Assembly (NCBI GenBank): GCA_011391545.1
Contig: JAABQI010000251.1
Coordinates: 1 to 47,065 of the forward strand
Direction: 5' to 3'
Length of the DNA stretch: 47,065 nt
Origin: Rhodoferax sp.
GTDB lineage: Bacteria; Pseudomonadota; Gammaproteobacteria; Burkholderiales; Burkholderiaceae_C
Made by a program: the position numbers and the translations under genes. The notes beneath the pieces were generated by a model. That model made no database searches, was not told where the DNA came from, and saw only the letters and a program-made list of their open reading frames with translations. Positions 28,843-38,285 of the stretch are shown piece by piece; the stretch's first letter is position 1; every line of letters begins with the position of its first letter.

Positions 28843-28863
28843 GGGCTTGCTCTTCTTTGGCTG

Positions 28864-29571
28864 TTAAACGCCGTGACTGTGCAGCACCACCGAGCCTTTG
28901 GGCGTGTTCAGGGTGGCGATCAGGTCGGCCGGGCCGGTTTCAATGGCGACCCCGCTGAGTCCGATGGCCTCATACGCGGCCTGCAACTTGTCGGCGCTGG
29001 GGTGCGTGATGACCAGGCTTTGCAGCGACACGCCCGAGCGCGGCAGGCTGTTGCGCGGGTGCAGGCGCAAGGGCTCGGCTTCCCCTGCCTTGCCCCACTG
29101 GATCAGGCTCGGCAGCGCGCCGTTGAACAGGCGCTGGCCGTCCTCGCGCACGGTGATCTGCCATTGCAGCAGGCCGCGGCGTGAATGGCGGCTGGCATGC
29201 ACGGCCGGGCCGCGCTCGATGCCTTGAGCTTTCAGGGCGATGCGGGCGGCCTGGATGTCATCGGTGTTGGCGACAAAATGCACCAGACGCGGCTCGACGG
29301 CAAGCGCCGCTTGCAGCGCCGTGTCGTCCATGTCGAACCAGCGTTGGCCGGCTGCGTTGGCGGGCCGTTTCGCGGCCGGGTCGATGGCAATGATTTCAAA
29401 ATACGCCAGCGGATGCGTCGGCGTGGCAATTTTGAACAGGCGGTTATGGGTGCCGTATTGCGCGTGCTCGCCGCCTGGCGCAGGGGTTACGCCGAGCGTG
29501 GCTTCGCACCACTGCACACCCTGCTCCAGGGTTTGGGCAGCGACGATGAGGTGATCAATGTGTGTTTTCAT
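28864..29571 (-). CDS. VOC-family protein (glyoxalase-like domain 3 type)
   Basis: MKTHIDHLIVAAQTLEQGVQWCEATLGVTPAPGGEHAQYGTHN; ATG at 29571. Confidence 0.8.
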   Translation of the reverse strand: MKTHIDHLIVAAQTLEQGVQWCEATLGVTPAPGGEHAQYGTHNRLFKIATPTHPLAYFEIIAIDPAAKRPANAAGQRWFDMDDTALQAALAVEPRLVHFVANTDDIQAARIALKAQGIERGPAVHASRHSRRGLLQWQITVREDGQRLFNGALPSLIQWGKAGEAEPLRLHPRNSLPRSGVSLQSLVITHPSADKLQAAYEAIGLSGVAIETGPADLIATLNTPKGSVVLHSHGV

Positions 29572-29663
29572 GGCCGAACCATACCATTGACCGCCAGCGC
29601 ACCGGTGCTGCCAGAGTTTGGTATAAGTTGCGTTGCACCACCAATCTGAACCCGGGCCGCACC

Positions 29664-30092
29664 ATGAACGATACACCGCACAAGCTCAAAGACACCGGCC
29701 TCAAAGTGACCGGTCCGCGCCAGACCATTCTGGCGCTGTTCCAGAACGCCGCCCAGCGGCACATGAGCGCGGAAGATGTTTACAAACTGCTGGTGAGCGA
29801 CAACACCGCCATTGGCCTGGCCACGGTGTACCGCGTGCTGACGCAGTTCGAGCAGGCGGGCATCCTGAACCGCAGCAATTTTGAAAACGGCAAGGCGGTG
29901 TTCGAGCTCAACGAGGGCAAGCACCACGACCATATTGTTTGCATGGACTGTGGCCGGGTCGAGGAGTTTTTTGACGCCGAGATCGAGGCGCGGCAGAAAA
30001 AAATTGCCAAGGCCCAGGGCTACGAAATTGAAGACCATTCGCTGAGTCTGTATGCGCGCTGCATCAAAAGCGGCTGTCCCTACAAAAAATGA
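29664..30092 (+). CDS. fur: Ferric uptake regulator Fur
   Basis: LKDTGLKVTGPRQTILALFQN, GLATVYRVLTQFEQAGIL, HHDHIVCMDCGRVEEF; ATG at 29664. Confidence 0.93.
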   Translation: MNDTPHKLKDTGLKVTGPRQTILALFQNAAQRHMSAEDVYKLLVSDNTAIGLATVYRVLTQFEQAGILNRSNFENGKAVFELNEGKHHDHIVCMDCGRVEEFFDAEIEARQKKIAKAQGYEIEDHSLSLYARCIKSGCPYKK

Positions 30093-30111
30093 GAAAGCTC
30101 TTGCAAATACT

Positions 30112-30130
30112 AATGAGAATGATTCGCATT
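30112..30130. promoter_or_regulatory. Fur box
   Basis: AATGAGAAT-G-ATTCGCATT; 8/9 arm symmetry, close to GATAATGATAATCATTATC; 43 bp upstream of the iron-binding protein ATG. Confidence 0.85.
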
Positions 30131-30172
30131 TGAGATAGAATGAGGCCATTCATTCACTCACGGAGTTTTTTA

Positions 30173-31219
30173 ATGGTTCGCTCATTCAGCATGTTTTCCC
30201 TGGCACTTCTTGGTTTGGGCATGGGCCTGGCCCAGGCGGCTCAACCCGAATTGAATCTTTACTCGGCACGCCACTACCCCACCGACGAAGCGCTGTACAG
30301 CCAGTTCACGCAGGCCACGGGCATCAAAATCAACCGCGTCGATGCCGATGACGCCGGCATTCTGGCGCGCCTCAAGGCCGAGGGCAGCGCCTCGCCAGCG
30401 GATGTGATCTTGCTGGTGGACGCTTCGCGGCTGTGGCGCGCCGAGGTCGATGGCCTGTTTCAGCCCGTCAAGTCCAAAGTGCTCGAAGACGCCATCCCCG
30501 CCAATTTGCGTGCCAAGCCGGCCGACAACGGCGGCACGCCCTGGTTCGGCCTGTCCACCCGCGCGCGCCTCGTGGTCTATGACGAACGCAAGGTCAGCGC
30601 GGCGGATGTTGACAGTTACGAAAAACTGGCCGACCCCAAGCTCAAGGGCAAGTTGTGCATCCGCTCGGGCTCGCACCCCTACAACCTGAGCCTGTTCGGC
30701 GCCATGACCGAGCATTTGGGCCCGGCCAAAACCGAAGTCTGGCTCAAGGGGCTGGTAGACAACATGGCGCGCTCGCCCAAGGGCGGTGACACCGACCAGA
30801 TCAAGGGTGTCGCCTCGGGCGAATGCGCGGTGGCGGTCACCAACTCCTACTATCTGGCGCGCCTGATGCGCTCAAGCAAACCCGAAGACCAGGCCGTGGC
30901 CAGCAAGGTCAAGGTGATGTTCCCCAACCAGGCCAGTTGGGGAACGCACGTCAACATCGCCGGCGGTGCGGTGGCGCGACACGCCAAAAACCAGGACAAC
31001 GCGCTGAAGTTTCTTGAATACCTGGTGAGCCCTTCAGCCCAGAAGCACTTTGCCGACGGCAACAACGAGTGGCCGGTGGCCAAGGGCGTGCAGTTTGACA
31101 ACCCGGCCCTGCAGGCCATGTCGGGCGGCAGTTTCAAGCGCGAACTGGTTCCGATCAGCGCGGTCGGCATGAACCAGATCAAGGTGCAGCAAATGCTCGA
31201 CCGGGTGGGATTCAGATAA
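30173..31219 (+). CDS. Fe(III) ABC transporter substrate-binding protein (FbpA/FutA-like)
   Basis: LNLYSARHYPTDEALYSQFTQATGIKINRVDADDAGILARLKAEG; ATG at 30173. Confidence 0.92.
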   Translation: MVRSFSMFSLALLGLGMGLAQAAQPELNLYSARHYPTDEALYSQFTQATGIKINRVDADDAGILARLKAEGSASPADVILLVDASRLWRAEVDGLFQPVKSKVLEDAIPANLRAKPADNGGTPWFGLSTRARLVVYDERKVSAADVDSYEKLADPKLKGKLCIRSGSHPYNLSLFGAMTEHLGPAKTEVWLKGLVDNMARSPKGGDTDQIKGVASGECAVAVTNSYYLARLMRSSKPEDQAVASKVKVMFPNQASWGTHVNIAGGAVARHAKNQDNALKFLEYLVSPSAQKHFADGNNEWPVAKGVQFDNPALQAMSGGSFKRELVPISAVGMNQIKVQQMLDRVGFR

Positions 31220-31302
31220 GTTGTGCTGCTCTCATGGGGTCTGGATGGGAATGCGGCGTGCCACAATTCAAGCTGGCTTGACCACAACAACCAAGGAACC
31301 CC

Positions 31303-32586
31303 ATGAGCCTATTCGAATGGACCGAAAAAAGCCCTGACATCCTGCGCCAAGGCGGCGTGATTGGCCCTGACGAGCGCCTGCCCTGGCCGCAAACCGCGGT
31401 GATGGGCATGCAGCACGTGATTGCCATGTTTGGCGCGACCGTGCTGGCGCCGATTTTGATGGGGTTTGACCCCAACCTGGCCATTTTGATGAGCGGCATC
31501 GGCACGCTGATCTTCTTTTTCATCACCGGCGGGAAGGTGCCCAGTTACCTGGGCTCCAGCTTTGCCTTCATTGGCGTGGTGATTGCGGCCACCGGTTACG
31601 CGGGCCAGGGCCTGAACGCCAACATGGGCGTGGCGCTGGGTGGCATCATCGCCTGCGGCGCGCTGTACACCGCCATCGGCCTGCTGGTGCAGGTGTCGGG
31701 CACCGGCTGGATCGAGAAGCTGATGCCGCCAGTGGTGACCGGCTCGGTGGTGGCCGTGATTGGCCTGAACCTGGCCAGTGTGCCGATCAAGAACATGGCG
31801 GCCAGCAACTTTGACAGCTGGATGCAGGCTGCCACTTTCATCTGCGTGGCGCTGGTGGCGGTGTTCACGCGCGGCATGGTGCAGCGCCTGCTGATTCTGG
31901 TCGGCCTGCTGGTGGCCAGCCTGCTCTACGCGCTGCTGACCAATGGCCTGGGGCTGGGCAAGCCGATGGACCTGAGCAGCCTGTTCAACGCGGCCTGGTT
32001 CGGCATGCCCGGTTTTGCCGCCCCGGTGTTCGATTCAAAAGCCATGCTGATGATCGCCCCGGTGGCCATCATCCTGGTGGCAGAAAACCTCGGCCACATC
32101 AAGGCCGTGACCGCCATGACCGGCAAGAACCTCGATGTGTACATGGGCCGTGCCTTTATTGGCGACGGCATTGCCACCATGGTCAGCGGCAGCGCCGGCG
32201 GCACCGGTGTGACGACTTATGCCGAGAACATCGGGGTGATGGCGGCCACCAAAATCTATTCCACCGCGATGTTCCTGGTGGCGGCGCTGCTGGCGATTGT
32301 GCTGGGCTTCAGCCCCAAGTTTGGCGCCGTCATCCAGACCATTCCGTTGCCGGTGATGGGTGGCGTGAGCATTGTGGTGTTTGGCCTGATTGCAGTGGCG
32401 GGCGCGCGCATCTGGGTCGAAAACAAGGTGGATTTTTCGGACAACAAGAACCTGATCGTGGCCGCCATCACACTCATTCTGGGCACCGGCGACTTCACCC
32501 TCAAGTTTGGCGACTTTGCGCTGGGCGGCATCGGTACCGCCACCTTTGGCGCCATCGTGCTGTACGCGCTGCTGAACCGCCGTTGA
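31303..32586 (+). CDS. NCS2 uracil/xanthine permease
   Basis: LPWPQTAVMGMQHVIAMFGATVLAPILMG, LVAENLGHIKAVTAMTG, GGTGVTTYAENIGVMAATKI. Confidence 0.93.
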   Translation: MSLFEWTEKSPDILRQGGVIGPDERLPWPQTAVMGMQHVIAMFGATVLAPILMGFDPNLAILMSGIGTLIFFFITGGKVPSYLGSSFAFIGVVIAATGYAGQGLNANMGVALGGIIACGALYTAIGLLVQVSGTGWIEKLMPPVVTGSVVAVIGLNLASVPIKNMAASNFDSWMQAATFICVALVAVFTRGMVQRLLILVGLLVASLLYALLTNGLGLGKPMDLSSLFNAAWFGMPGFAAPVFDSKAMLMIAPVAIILVAENLGHIKAVTAMTGKNLDVYMGRAFIGDGIATMVSGSAGGTGVTTYAENIGVMAATKIYSTAMFLVAALLAIVLGFSPKFGAVIQTIPLPVMGGVSIVVFGLIAVAGARIWVENKVDFSDNKNLIVAAITLILGTGDFTLKFGDFALGGIGTATFGAIVLYALLNRR

Positions 32587-32591
32587 TCAGT

Positions 32592-32630
32592 TGGGGTCAG
32601 AGCACGTTGCTGCGCGAGTGGTCTGACCCG
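32592..32630 (+). repeat. Hairpin, possible REP-like element and/or terminator after uracil permease
   Basis: gggtcaga(32594-32601)/tctgaccc(32622-32629), perfect 8-bp stem, followed by GCAAGGTTTTCGTTTATTT. Confidence 0.55.
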
Positions 32631-32668
32631 CAAGGTTTTCGTTTATTTCGCAATAACTGAACAAGACG

Positions 32669-32741
32669 CGTCATTGCGAACAAAGCGAAGCAGTCCATGA
32701 CTTCCGAATGCATGGACTGCCGCGCTGCGCTCGCAGTGACG
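32669..32741. repeat. Full-length copy of dispersed palindromic repeat
   Basis: 31-nt arms cgtcattgcgaacaaagcgaagcagtccatg / catggactgccgcgctgcgctcgcagtgacg (25/31 complementary), 11-nt loop. Confidence 0.8.
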
Positions 32742-32764
32742 ACAAAGCGCTCTGCCCCCGAAGC

Positions 32765-33352
32765 TTATTTCAGCTTGCCCAGGGCCTGGCGAAACTCTTC
32801 CAGCCGGGCCTCGTAGTCGGCGGCGTCGCCGTAGTCCAGAAACCGGTTGTAGTGGGCATGGGTGCCAAGAATCTTGTGGGCGTGTTTGATCGGACAAAAG
32901 TACGCCTCGGTGCGCGCCAGGATTTCACGCATGTAGCCCATCAGCCCGTTGCCATATTCGCAGTAGAAGCAGTGGAATTTCTCGATGAAGTTGAGGTATT
33001 GCAACTGGGCACGGTCATACACCAGGTAGTCGCTGCGGCGCACTTTGGTGATGCCGTAGATCGGAAAGCAGCTCCACTGGTAAAAGCTGACACACAGGTC
33101 CAGCAGCATCAGCGGCACGATCATGCTGTAAATGATGGGGCCGGTGATCAGGTTCTGCGGACGGTTGGTGACCAGCCAGCGGAAGAAGCTGGTTTTGAGC
33201 TTGCGGTGCGCCGCCTTGATCGAGTCTTCGAACTCGACCCGTTTTCCCTTGATCTGGAAAAACATGCGGCTTTCCTGCTCATGAACGGCCTCTTTCAGGT
33301 CGGCCTCCAGCGCTGCCATCTGCGCCAGCAGCTCGTTGATGCGGTCGTTCAT
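32765..33352 (-). CDS. Conserved uncharacterised protein, probable membrane segment, Cys/His/Tyr-rich C-terminal half
   Basis: 195 aa; LITGPIIYSMIVPLMLLDLCVSFYQW hydrophobic segment; FHCFYCEYGNGLMGYMREILARTEAYFCPIKHAHKI. Confidence 0.75.
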   Translation of the reverse strand: MNDRINELLAQMAALEADLKEAVHEQESRMFFQIKGKRVEFEDSIKAAHRKLKTSFFRWLVTNRPQNLITGPIIYSMIVPLMLLDLCVSFYQWSCFPIYGITKVRRSDYLVYDRAQLQYLNFIEKFHCFYCEYGNGLMGYMREILARTEAYFCPIKHAHKILGTHAHYNRFLDYGDAADYEARLEEFRQALGKLK

Positions 33353-33376
33353 GGTGCGTCCTGGGTTGCAGCGGTT

Positions 33377-34672
33377 TTAAACGGCAGCCAGGGCTTGCGT
33401 CAGGTCGGCCAGCAGGTCGTCGATGTGCTCGATGCCAATCGACAGGCGCACCGCGTCTTCGGGCACGCCTGCCTTGATCAGCTCGGCCGGTGACAGCTGG
33501 CGGTGCGTGGTGGAGGCCGGGTGCGTGGCCAGCGACTTGGCGTCGCCAATGTTGACCAGGCGCGTGAACAACTGCAGCGCATCCAGAAAGGCGGCGCCGG
33601 CTTTGCGGCCTTCGCCGGGCGCCGCCTTGACGCCAAACGTGAGCAGGCCACTGGCCTTGCCGCCCAGGTATTTTTGCGCCAGCGCGTGGTCGGGGTGACT
33701 GGGCAAACCGGCGTAATTGACCCACGCCGCCTTGGGGTGAGCCTGCAGGAATTGCGCCACCTTGATCGTGTTGTCGTTGATGCGGTCCATGCGCAGGCTC
33801 AGGGTCTCGATGCCCTGCAAAATCAGGAAGGCATTGAAGGGTGACAGCGCCGCGCCGGTATTGCGCAGCGGCACCACGCGGGCGCGGCCAATGTAGGCGG
33901 CGGCACCCAGGGCTTCGGTGTAAATCACACCGTGGTAGCTCTGGTCGGGCTCGTTCAGGCGTTTGAATTTGGCCTTGTGCTCGGCCCAGGGGAACTTGCC
34001 TGAATCCACAATCGCGCCGGCAATGCTGGTGCCGTGGCCGCCCATGTATTTGGTGAGTGAGTGCACCACGATGTCGGCGCCGTGCTCGAAGGGGCGCAGC
34101 AGGTAGGGCGTGGCCACCGTGTTGTCCACAATCAGCGGCACGCCGTGGCGGTGCGCAATGGCGGCAATGGCGGCGATGTCGGTCAGCGTGCCCTGCGGGT
34201 TGCTGATGGACTCGATGAACACCGCCTTGGTCTTGTCGTCAAACAGCGGCTCAAAACTGGCCGGGTCGCGCGGGTCGGCAAAACGGGTGGTGATGCCTGA
34301 CAGCGGCAGCGTGTGCGCCAGCAGGTTGTAGGTGCCACCATAGAGCGCGGTGCTGGCAATGATGTTGTCACCGGCCTCGGAAATGGTCTGGATGGCATAG
34401 GTTACGGCGGCCTGGCCCGAGGCCAGCGCGAGCGCCGCAATGCCGCCTTCGAGTGCGGCCACGCGCTGCTCCAGCACATCATTGGTCGGGTTCATGATGC
34501 GGGTGTAGATATTGCCCGGCACCTTCAGGTCAAACAAATCGGCGCCATGCTGGGCGCTGTCAAAGGCATAGGCCGCGGTCTGGTAAATCGGCACCGCCAC
34601 AGCCTTGGTGGTGGGGTCCGGGCTGTAACCCGAGTGGACGGATTTGGTTTCGAATTTCCAGGATTGGGACAT
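33377..34672 (-). CDS. metY: O-acetylhomoserine sulfhydrylase/aminocarboxypropyltransferase (PLP, Cys/Met metabolism)
   Basis: [64 protein letters not shown]. Confidence 0.93.
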   Translation of the reverse strand: MSQSWKFETKSVHSGYSPDPTTKAVAVPIYQTAAYAFDSAQHGADLFDLKVPGNIYTRIMNPTNDVLEQRVAALEGGIAALALASGQAAVTYAIQTISEAGDNIIASTALYGGTYNLLAHTLPLSGITTRFADPRDPASFEPLFDDKTKAVFIESISNPQGTLTDIAAIAAIAHRHGVPLIVDNTVATPYLLRPFEHGADIVVHSLTKYMGGHGTSIAGAIVDSGKFPWAEHKAKFKRLNEPDQSYHGVIYTEALGAAAYIGRARVVPLRNTGAALSPFNAFLILQGIETLSLRMDRINDNTIKVAQFLQAHPKAAWVNYAGLPSHPDHALAQKYLGGKASGLLTFGVKAAPGEGRKAGAAFLDALQLFTRLVNIGDAKSLATHPASTTHRQLSPAELIKAGVPEDAVRLSIGIEHIDDLLADLTQALAAV

Positions 34673-34720
34673 GAATGGCTCCTAAGGGGTGGGGTGACAA
34701 GGTGGATCGGAGTTTAGACA

Positions 34721-36259
34721 CTATGGCTTGGGGTGCTGCTGCAGCCAGGTGGAATAAGCTTGTGGAAAAGCGGCTTGCAGGCGTTCCAGGTAATAGTCGG
34801 CCTCGGTGTCCCGGCCCAGCAGCAGGGCGCTGTTGATCACGGTCTCGACCACGCGCGCCTCTGGCGAGAAATGCAGGGTTTCCTTGGCCAGCAGGTTCAT
34901 CTGCGCGGCATTGGCCGGTGTCAGCTTGGTGGTGGTGAGCTCGGCAAAGCGCAGCTGAGCCTGAAACAGCACGACATGGCGCGTTTTTTCCAGTGTGTTG
35001 ACGCGGTAAGCCGGGGCGCGCTCATCGGGTTGCAAGTAGATTTGACTGGCCAGCCGGTATTGCCAGGCCGCCAGCACGCAAAAGCCGAGCAACACCCCGG
35101 CGCATCCCGCTTGCAGGTAGGGCACCAGCGACCTTTTTGGCGGCGAGTGATGTGGCATCAGGAGCCAGAGGCACAGGCCGGCGGCCATCTGGAACGGGCC
35201 GTACCAAAGCGGATATTCCAGCAGGCTGTGCAGCACAATCACCGCCAGAATGCCCCAGGCCATGTGCCGGGTGGCATCCAGCTCGCGCCAGGGTTGGGCG
35301 CGCCAGATGAACCACAGCGCGCCGCCACACACCAGCAGCGCCAGCGGCACGCCCAGCTCCACGGCCAGGTGCAAGGGCAGGTTATGGGCGTTGTCCAAAA
35401 TGTCGCAAAAGCGCGCGCCGGGGTAGAGCGTGATGAAGTGGGCGTAGTCCAGCTCACCCCAGCCCCAGCCCGCCCACGGTTTTTCGCTGATCAAAAACAG
35501 CACGTTGCGCCACAGGGTCAGGCGGCTTGCACACACCGCATCGCCTTCGCGCAGCCGGGCCCAGGCGCCGGCGTGCATCGGGTCCAGCCCCGCCAGCCAC
35601 GGCAGCGCCCAGGTCGCCACCGCATAGGTCAGCACGGCAGCCAACAACACCCATCGCAACCCGTGCCCGCTTTGACTTGATGCCCTGTGATGACGTGTCC
35701 AGTGCTGCCAGTACAGGCTCAAAACCACCACCATCAGCAGCTGCAACAAACCGGTGCGCGACGAGGAGGCCGCGTTGCCCGCGCCCAGCAGCATGGCCAG
35801 GGCGATCAGGCCAGCGTGTGATCTGAATCCTGGTCGGGATGGCTGGGCCGCCCACCACAACAAGGCCACCAGCCCGATGCTCATCAAGCTGGCAAACTGG
35901 TTGCGCTGGCGCAAGTTGCCATAGGCCAGGCCAACCTCGGTGCGATTGGCCCACACCCCAAGCCATTCGGTGGCGCCCAAATACTGCAACAAGCCAATCA
36001 TGGCGCTCATGGCTGCGGCCACAACCCAAGCCCCGGCCATGGCGCGCACCCAGTCTGTGCGCTGCTGATTCGGGTGGACGCTGGCCCGCAGCAGCAGCAA
36101 TCCGGCCGCGCAACTCCAGGCAAACAACAGTGGCACCACGTTAGCGGTGGGCCCGGGCGAAAATGGATTGAGCCAGGGCAGACAGATGAGGAGGGCAACG
36201 GCAAGCAGGCGCATGAGACCGGCATTGTCCATCAGGCGGATGGCTGGCCTGGGCGCCAT
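34721..36259 (-). CDS. O-antigen ligase / PglL-type O-oligosaccharyltransferase-like membrane protein
   Basis: Multi-TM; RNQFASLMSIGLVALLWW, ENAHNLPLH-type DNAHNLPLHLAVELGVP, LHSLLEYPLWYGPFQMAAGL. Confidence 0.8.
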   Translation of the reverse strand: MAPRPAIRLMDNAGLMRLLAVALLICLPWLNPFSPGPTANVVPLLFAWSCAAGLLLLRASVHPNQQRTDWVRAMAGAWVVAAAMSAMIGLLQYLGATEWLGVWANRTEVGLAYGNLRQRNQFASLMSIGLVALLWWAAQPSRPGFRSHAGLIALAMLLGAGNAASSSRTGLLQLLMVVVLSLYWQHWTRHHRASSQSGHGLRWVLLAAVLTYAVATWALPWLAGLDPMHAGAWARLREGDAVCASRLTLWRNVLFLISEKPWAGWGWGELDYAHFITLYPGARFCDILDNAHNLPLHLAVELGVPLALLVCGGALWFIWRAQPWRELDATRHMAWGILAVIVLHSLLEYPLWYGPFQMAAGLCLWLLMPHHSPPKRSLVPYLQAGCAGVLLGFCVLAAWQYRLASQIYLQPDERAPAYRVNTLEKTRHVVLFQAQLRFAELTTTKLTPANAAQMNLLAKETLHFSPEARVVETVINSALLLGRDTEADYYLERLQAAFPQAYSTWLQQHPKP

Positions 36260-36310
36260 GCTTTTCAGAAAGCACGGCAAAATCGGGCCCACACTGAAAG
36301 AGGTCGCGCC

Positions 36311-36760
36311 ATGTCCAAAGCCAAGAAAATTGCCGCCATCGTGGGTGGTTCATCCGACGAGGTTGAAACCGCCTTTTATGACGCGCTGCAAAATGCCGAC
36401 CTGGAGCGGCTGATGGCCTGCTGGGCGGATGACGACGATGTGGTGTGCGTGCACCCGGGCGGCGCGCGCATGATCGGGCTGGGCGCCATTCGCTCGGCGT
36501 TCGAGGCCATGTTCAACAATGGCAGCGTGCGGGTGCGAGCCGAGGGCGTGCGCAAAATCGAAGCGCTGGGCAGCGCTGTGCACAGCGTGCGTGAACGCAT
36601 TGAACTGCTCACCCCCGAGGGCCCGATGGAGGCGGTGGTGATTGCCACCAACGTCTATCACAAGACCGCGCAAGGCTGGCGCCTGGTGGCGCACCACGCC
36701 AGCCCCGGCAACGCCCGCGAGCCGCAGGACGTCACCGACACGCCACCCGTCTTGCATTAG
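36311..36760 (+). CDS. SnoaL/NTF2-like (DUF4440-type) protein
   Basis: VETAFYDALQNADLERLMACWADDDDVVCVHPGGARMIGLGAIRSAFEAMF; ATG at 36311. Confidence 0.82.
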   Translation: MSKAKKIAAIVGGSSDEVETAFYDALQNADLERLMACWADDDDVVCVHPGGARMIGLGAIRSAFEAMFNNGSVRVRAEGVRKIEALGSAVHSVRERIELLTPEGPMEAVVIATNVYHKTAQGWRLVAHHASPGNAREPQDVTDTPPVLH

Positions 36761-36762
36761 CC

Positions 36763-37725
36763 ATGCACTACAGCGCGCCTTGGTGGTTGCCTGGTGGCCA
36801 TGCCCAAACCATCTGGCCGGCCTTGCAAAGCCGCACCGCCCGCTTGCCTGCCATGTCGTACCGGCGCGAGCGCTGGGCCACGCCCGATGACGATTTTGTC
36901 GATGTGGACTGGCGCGATGCGCTGTCCACAGCGCCTTTGCTGGTGCTGTTTCACGGGCTGGAGGGCTCCTCCCACAGTCACTACGCGCTGGCGCTGGGCC
37001 AATGGGCGCAGGCACAAGGCTGGGGCTTTGCCGTGCCGCATTTTCGAGGCTGCAGTGGCGAGATCAACCGTGCCCCGCGCGCCTACCACTCCGGTGATTT
37101 TGAAGAAATCGGCTGGATCCTGTCGCGCCTGCGTACCCGTCACGCCGGGCCGCTTTATGCCGTGGGCGTGTCCCTCGGTGGCAACGCCTTGCTGCGCTGG
37201 GCGCAGGAGGCGGGCAGCACGGCGGCCAGCATGGTGCAGGCGCTGGCCAGTATTTCGGCCCCGGTGGACCTGACTGCCAGCGGCCTGGCCATTGGCCGGG
37301 GTCTGAACCGGCAGGTTTATACCCGCATGTTCCTGAAATCCATGAAACCCAAGGCCATGCTCAAGTTGGCCCAGTTTCCCGGCCTGTTCGATGCCCGGAC
37401 CCTGCGGGAGGCGCGCGATCTCTACGACTTCGACAATGTGTTTACCGCGCCCCTGCATGGCTTTCAAGACACGCCCGACTATTGGCTGCGCGCGTCAGCC
37501 GGGCCGCGCCTGGCCGACATTCGCCTGCCAAGCCTGGTGGTCAACGCCTTGAACGATCCGTTTGTTCCGGCGGCCAGTCTGCCGCAGCAGCGCGATGCGG
37601 GGGCGCATGTGACCCTCTGGCAGCCCGAACAGGGCGGTCATGTGGGCTTTATGGCGGGATCGCCACCGGGCCACCTGCAGACGCTGCCGCAGGCCGTGGG
37701 CGGCTGGTTGCTGGCACACACTTGA
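36763..37725 (+). CDS. Alpha/beta hydrolase, YheT family
   Basis: PWWLPGGHAQTIWPAL, LFHGLEGSSHSHYALAL, GVSLGGNALLRW, PEQGGHVGFM. Confidence 0.9.
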   Translation: MHYSAPWWLPGGHAQTIWPALQSRTARLPAMSYRRERWATPDDDFVDVDWRDALSTAPLLVLFHGLEGSSHSHYALALGQWAQAQGWGFAVPHFRGCSGEINRAPRAYHSGDFEEIGWILSRLRTRHAGPLYAVGVSLGGNALLRWAQEAGSTAASMVQALASISAPVDLTASGLAIGRGLNRQVYTRMFLKSMKPKAMLKLAQFPGLFDARTLREARDLYDFDNVFTAPLHGFQDTPDYWLRASAGPRLADIRLPSLVVNALNDPFVPAASLPQQRDAGAHVTLWQPEQGGHVGFMAGSPPGHLQTLPQAVGGWLLAHT

Positions 37726-37736
37726 CAGGAGAAAAA

Positions 37737-38276
37737 ATGGACGACATCGTCAAACAAGCCATGGCCAAATGGCCCAACGTGCCCGACTGCTATGGCTGGC
37801 TGGGGCTCGATGCGCGCGGCAACTGGTATCTGCGCGACGACCGGGCGCAAGCCGCAGGCACTTTCCAGAGCGGCCTGCCGGGCAGCAAGGGCTCCTTGCT
37901 GACACACGAGAAACTGATTGACTTCATCGCCCGCAACTACCTGCCGGATGATGAGGGCCAGTGGTTTTTTCAGAACGGGCCGCAGCGTGTGTATGCCGAG
38001 TTGCAGGCCACGCCGCTGGTCTGGCGCGTGCAGCCCGATCACACGGTCAAGGACCACCTGGGCAGGGCTGCCGAGGTGCAGCAGGCCTGGCTCGATGAGG
38101 CGGGCTTTTTGTACCTGGCGTCAAAGGCCGGGCTGGGGCTGGTGCACACCCAGGACATGGGTCTGGCCGCAGAGGCCGTGGAGCAAGGGCTGTGGCAGCC
38201 GAAAGAGGTGTTGCAGCGCGACTTGCCCGCGCGCTTCGGCTTTGTCAAAAGCCCGCAAGCGCTACAAAAAAAGTAA
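37737..38276 (+). CDS. Conserved uncharacterised protein (possibly DUF2946-like)
   Basis: MDDIVKQAMAKWPNVPDCYGWLGLDARGNWYLRDDRAQAAGTFQSG; ATG at 37737; RBS-like aggaga upstream. Confidence 0.75.
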   Translation: MDDIVKQAMAKWPNVPDCYGWLGLDARGNWYLRDDRAQAAGTFQSGLPGSKGSLLTHEKLIDFIARNYLPDDEGQWFFQNGPQRVYAELQATPLVWRVQPDHTVKDHLGRAAEVQQAWLDEAGFLYLASKAGLGLVHTQDMGLAAEAVEQGLWQPKEVLQRDLPARFGFVKSPQALQKK

Positions 38277-38285
38277 AGCCCGCGC

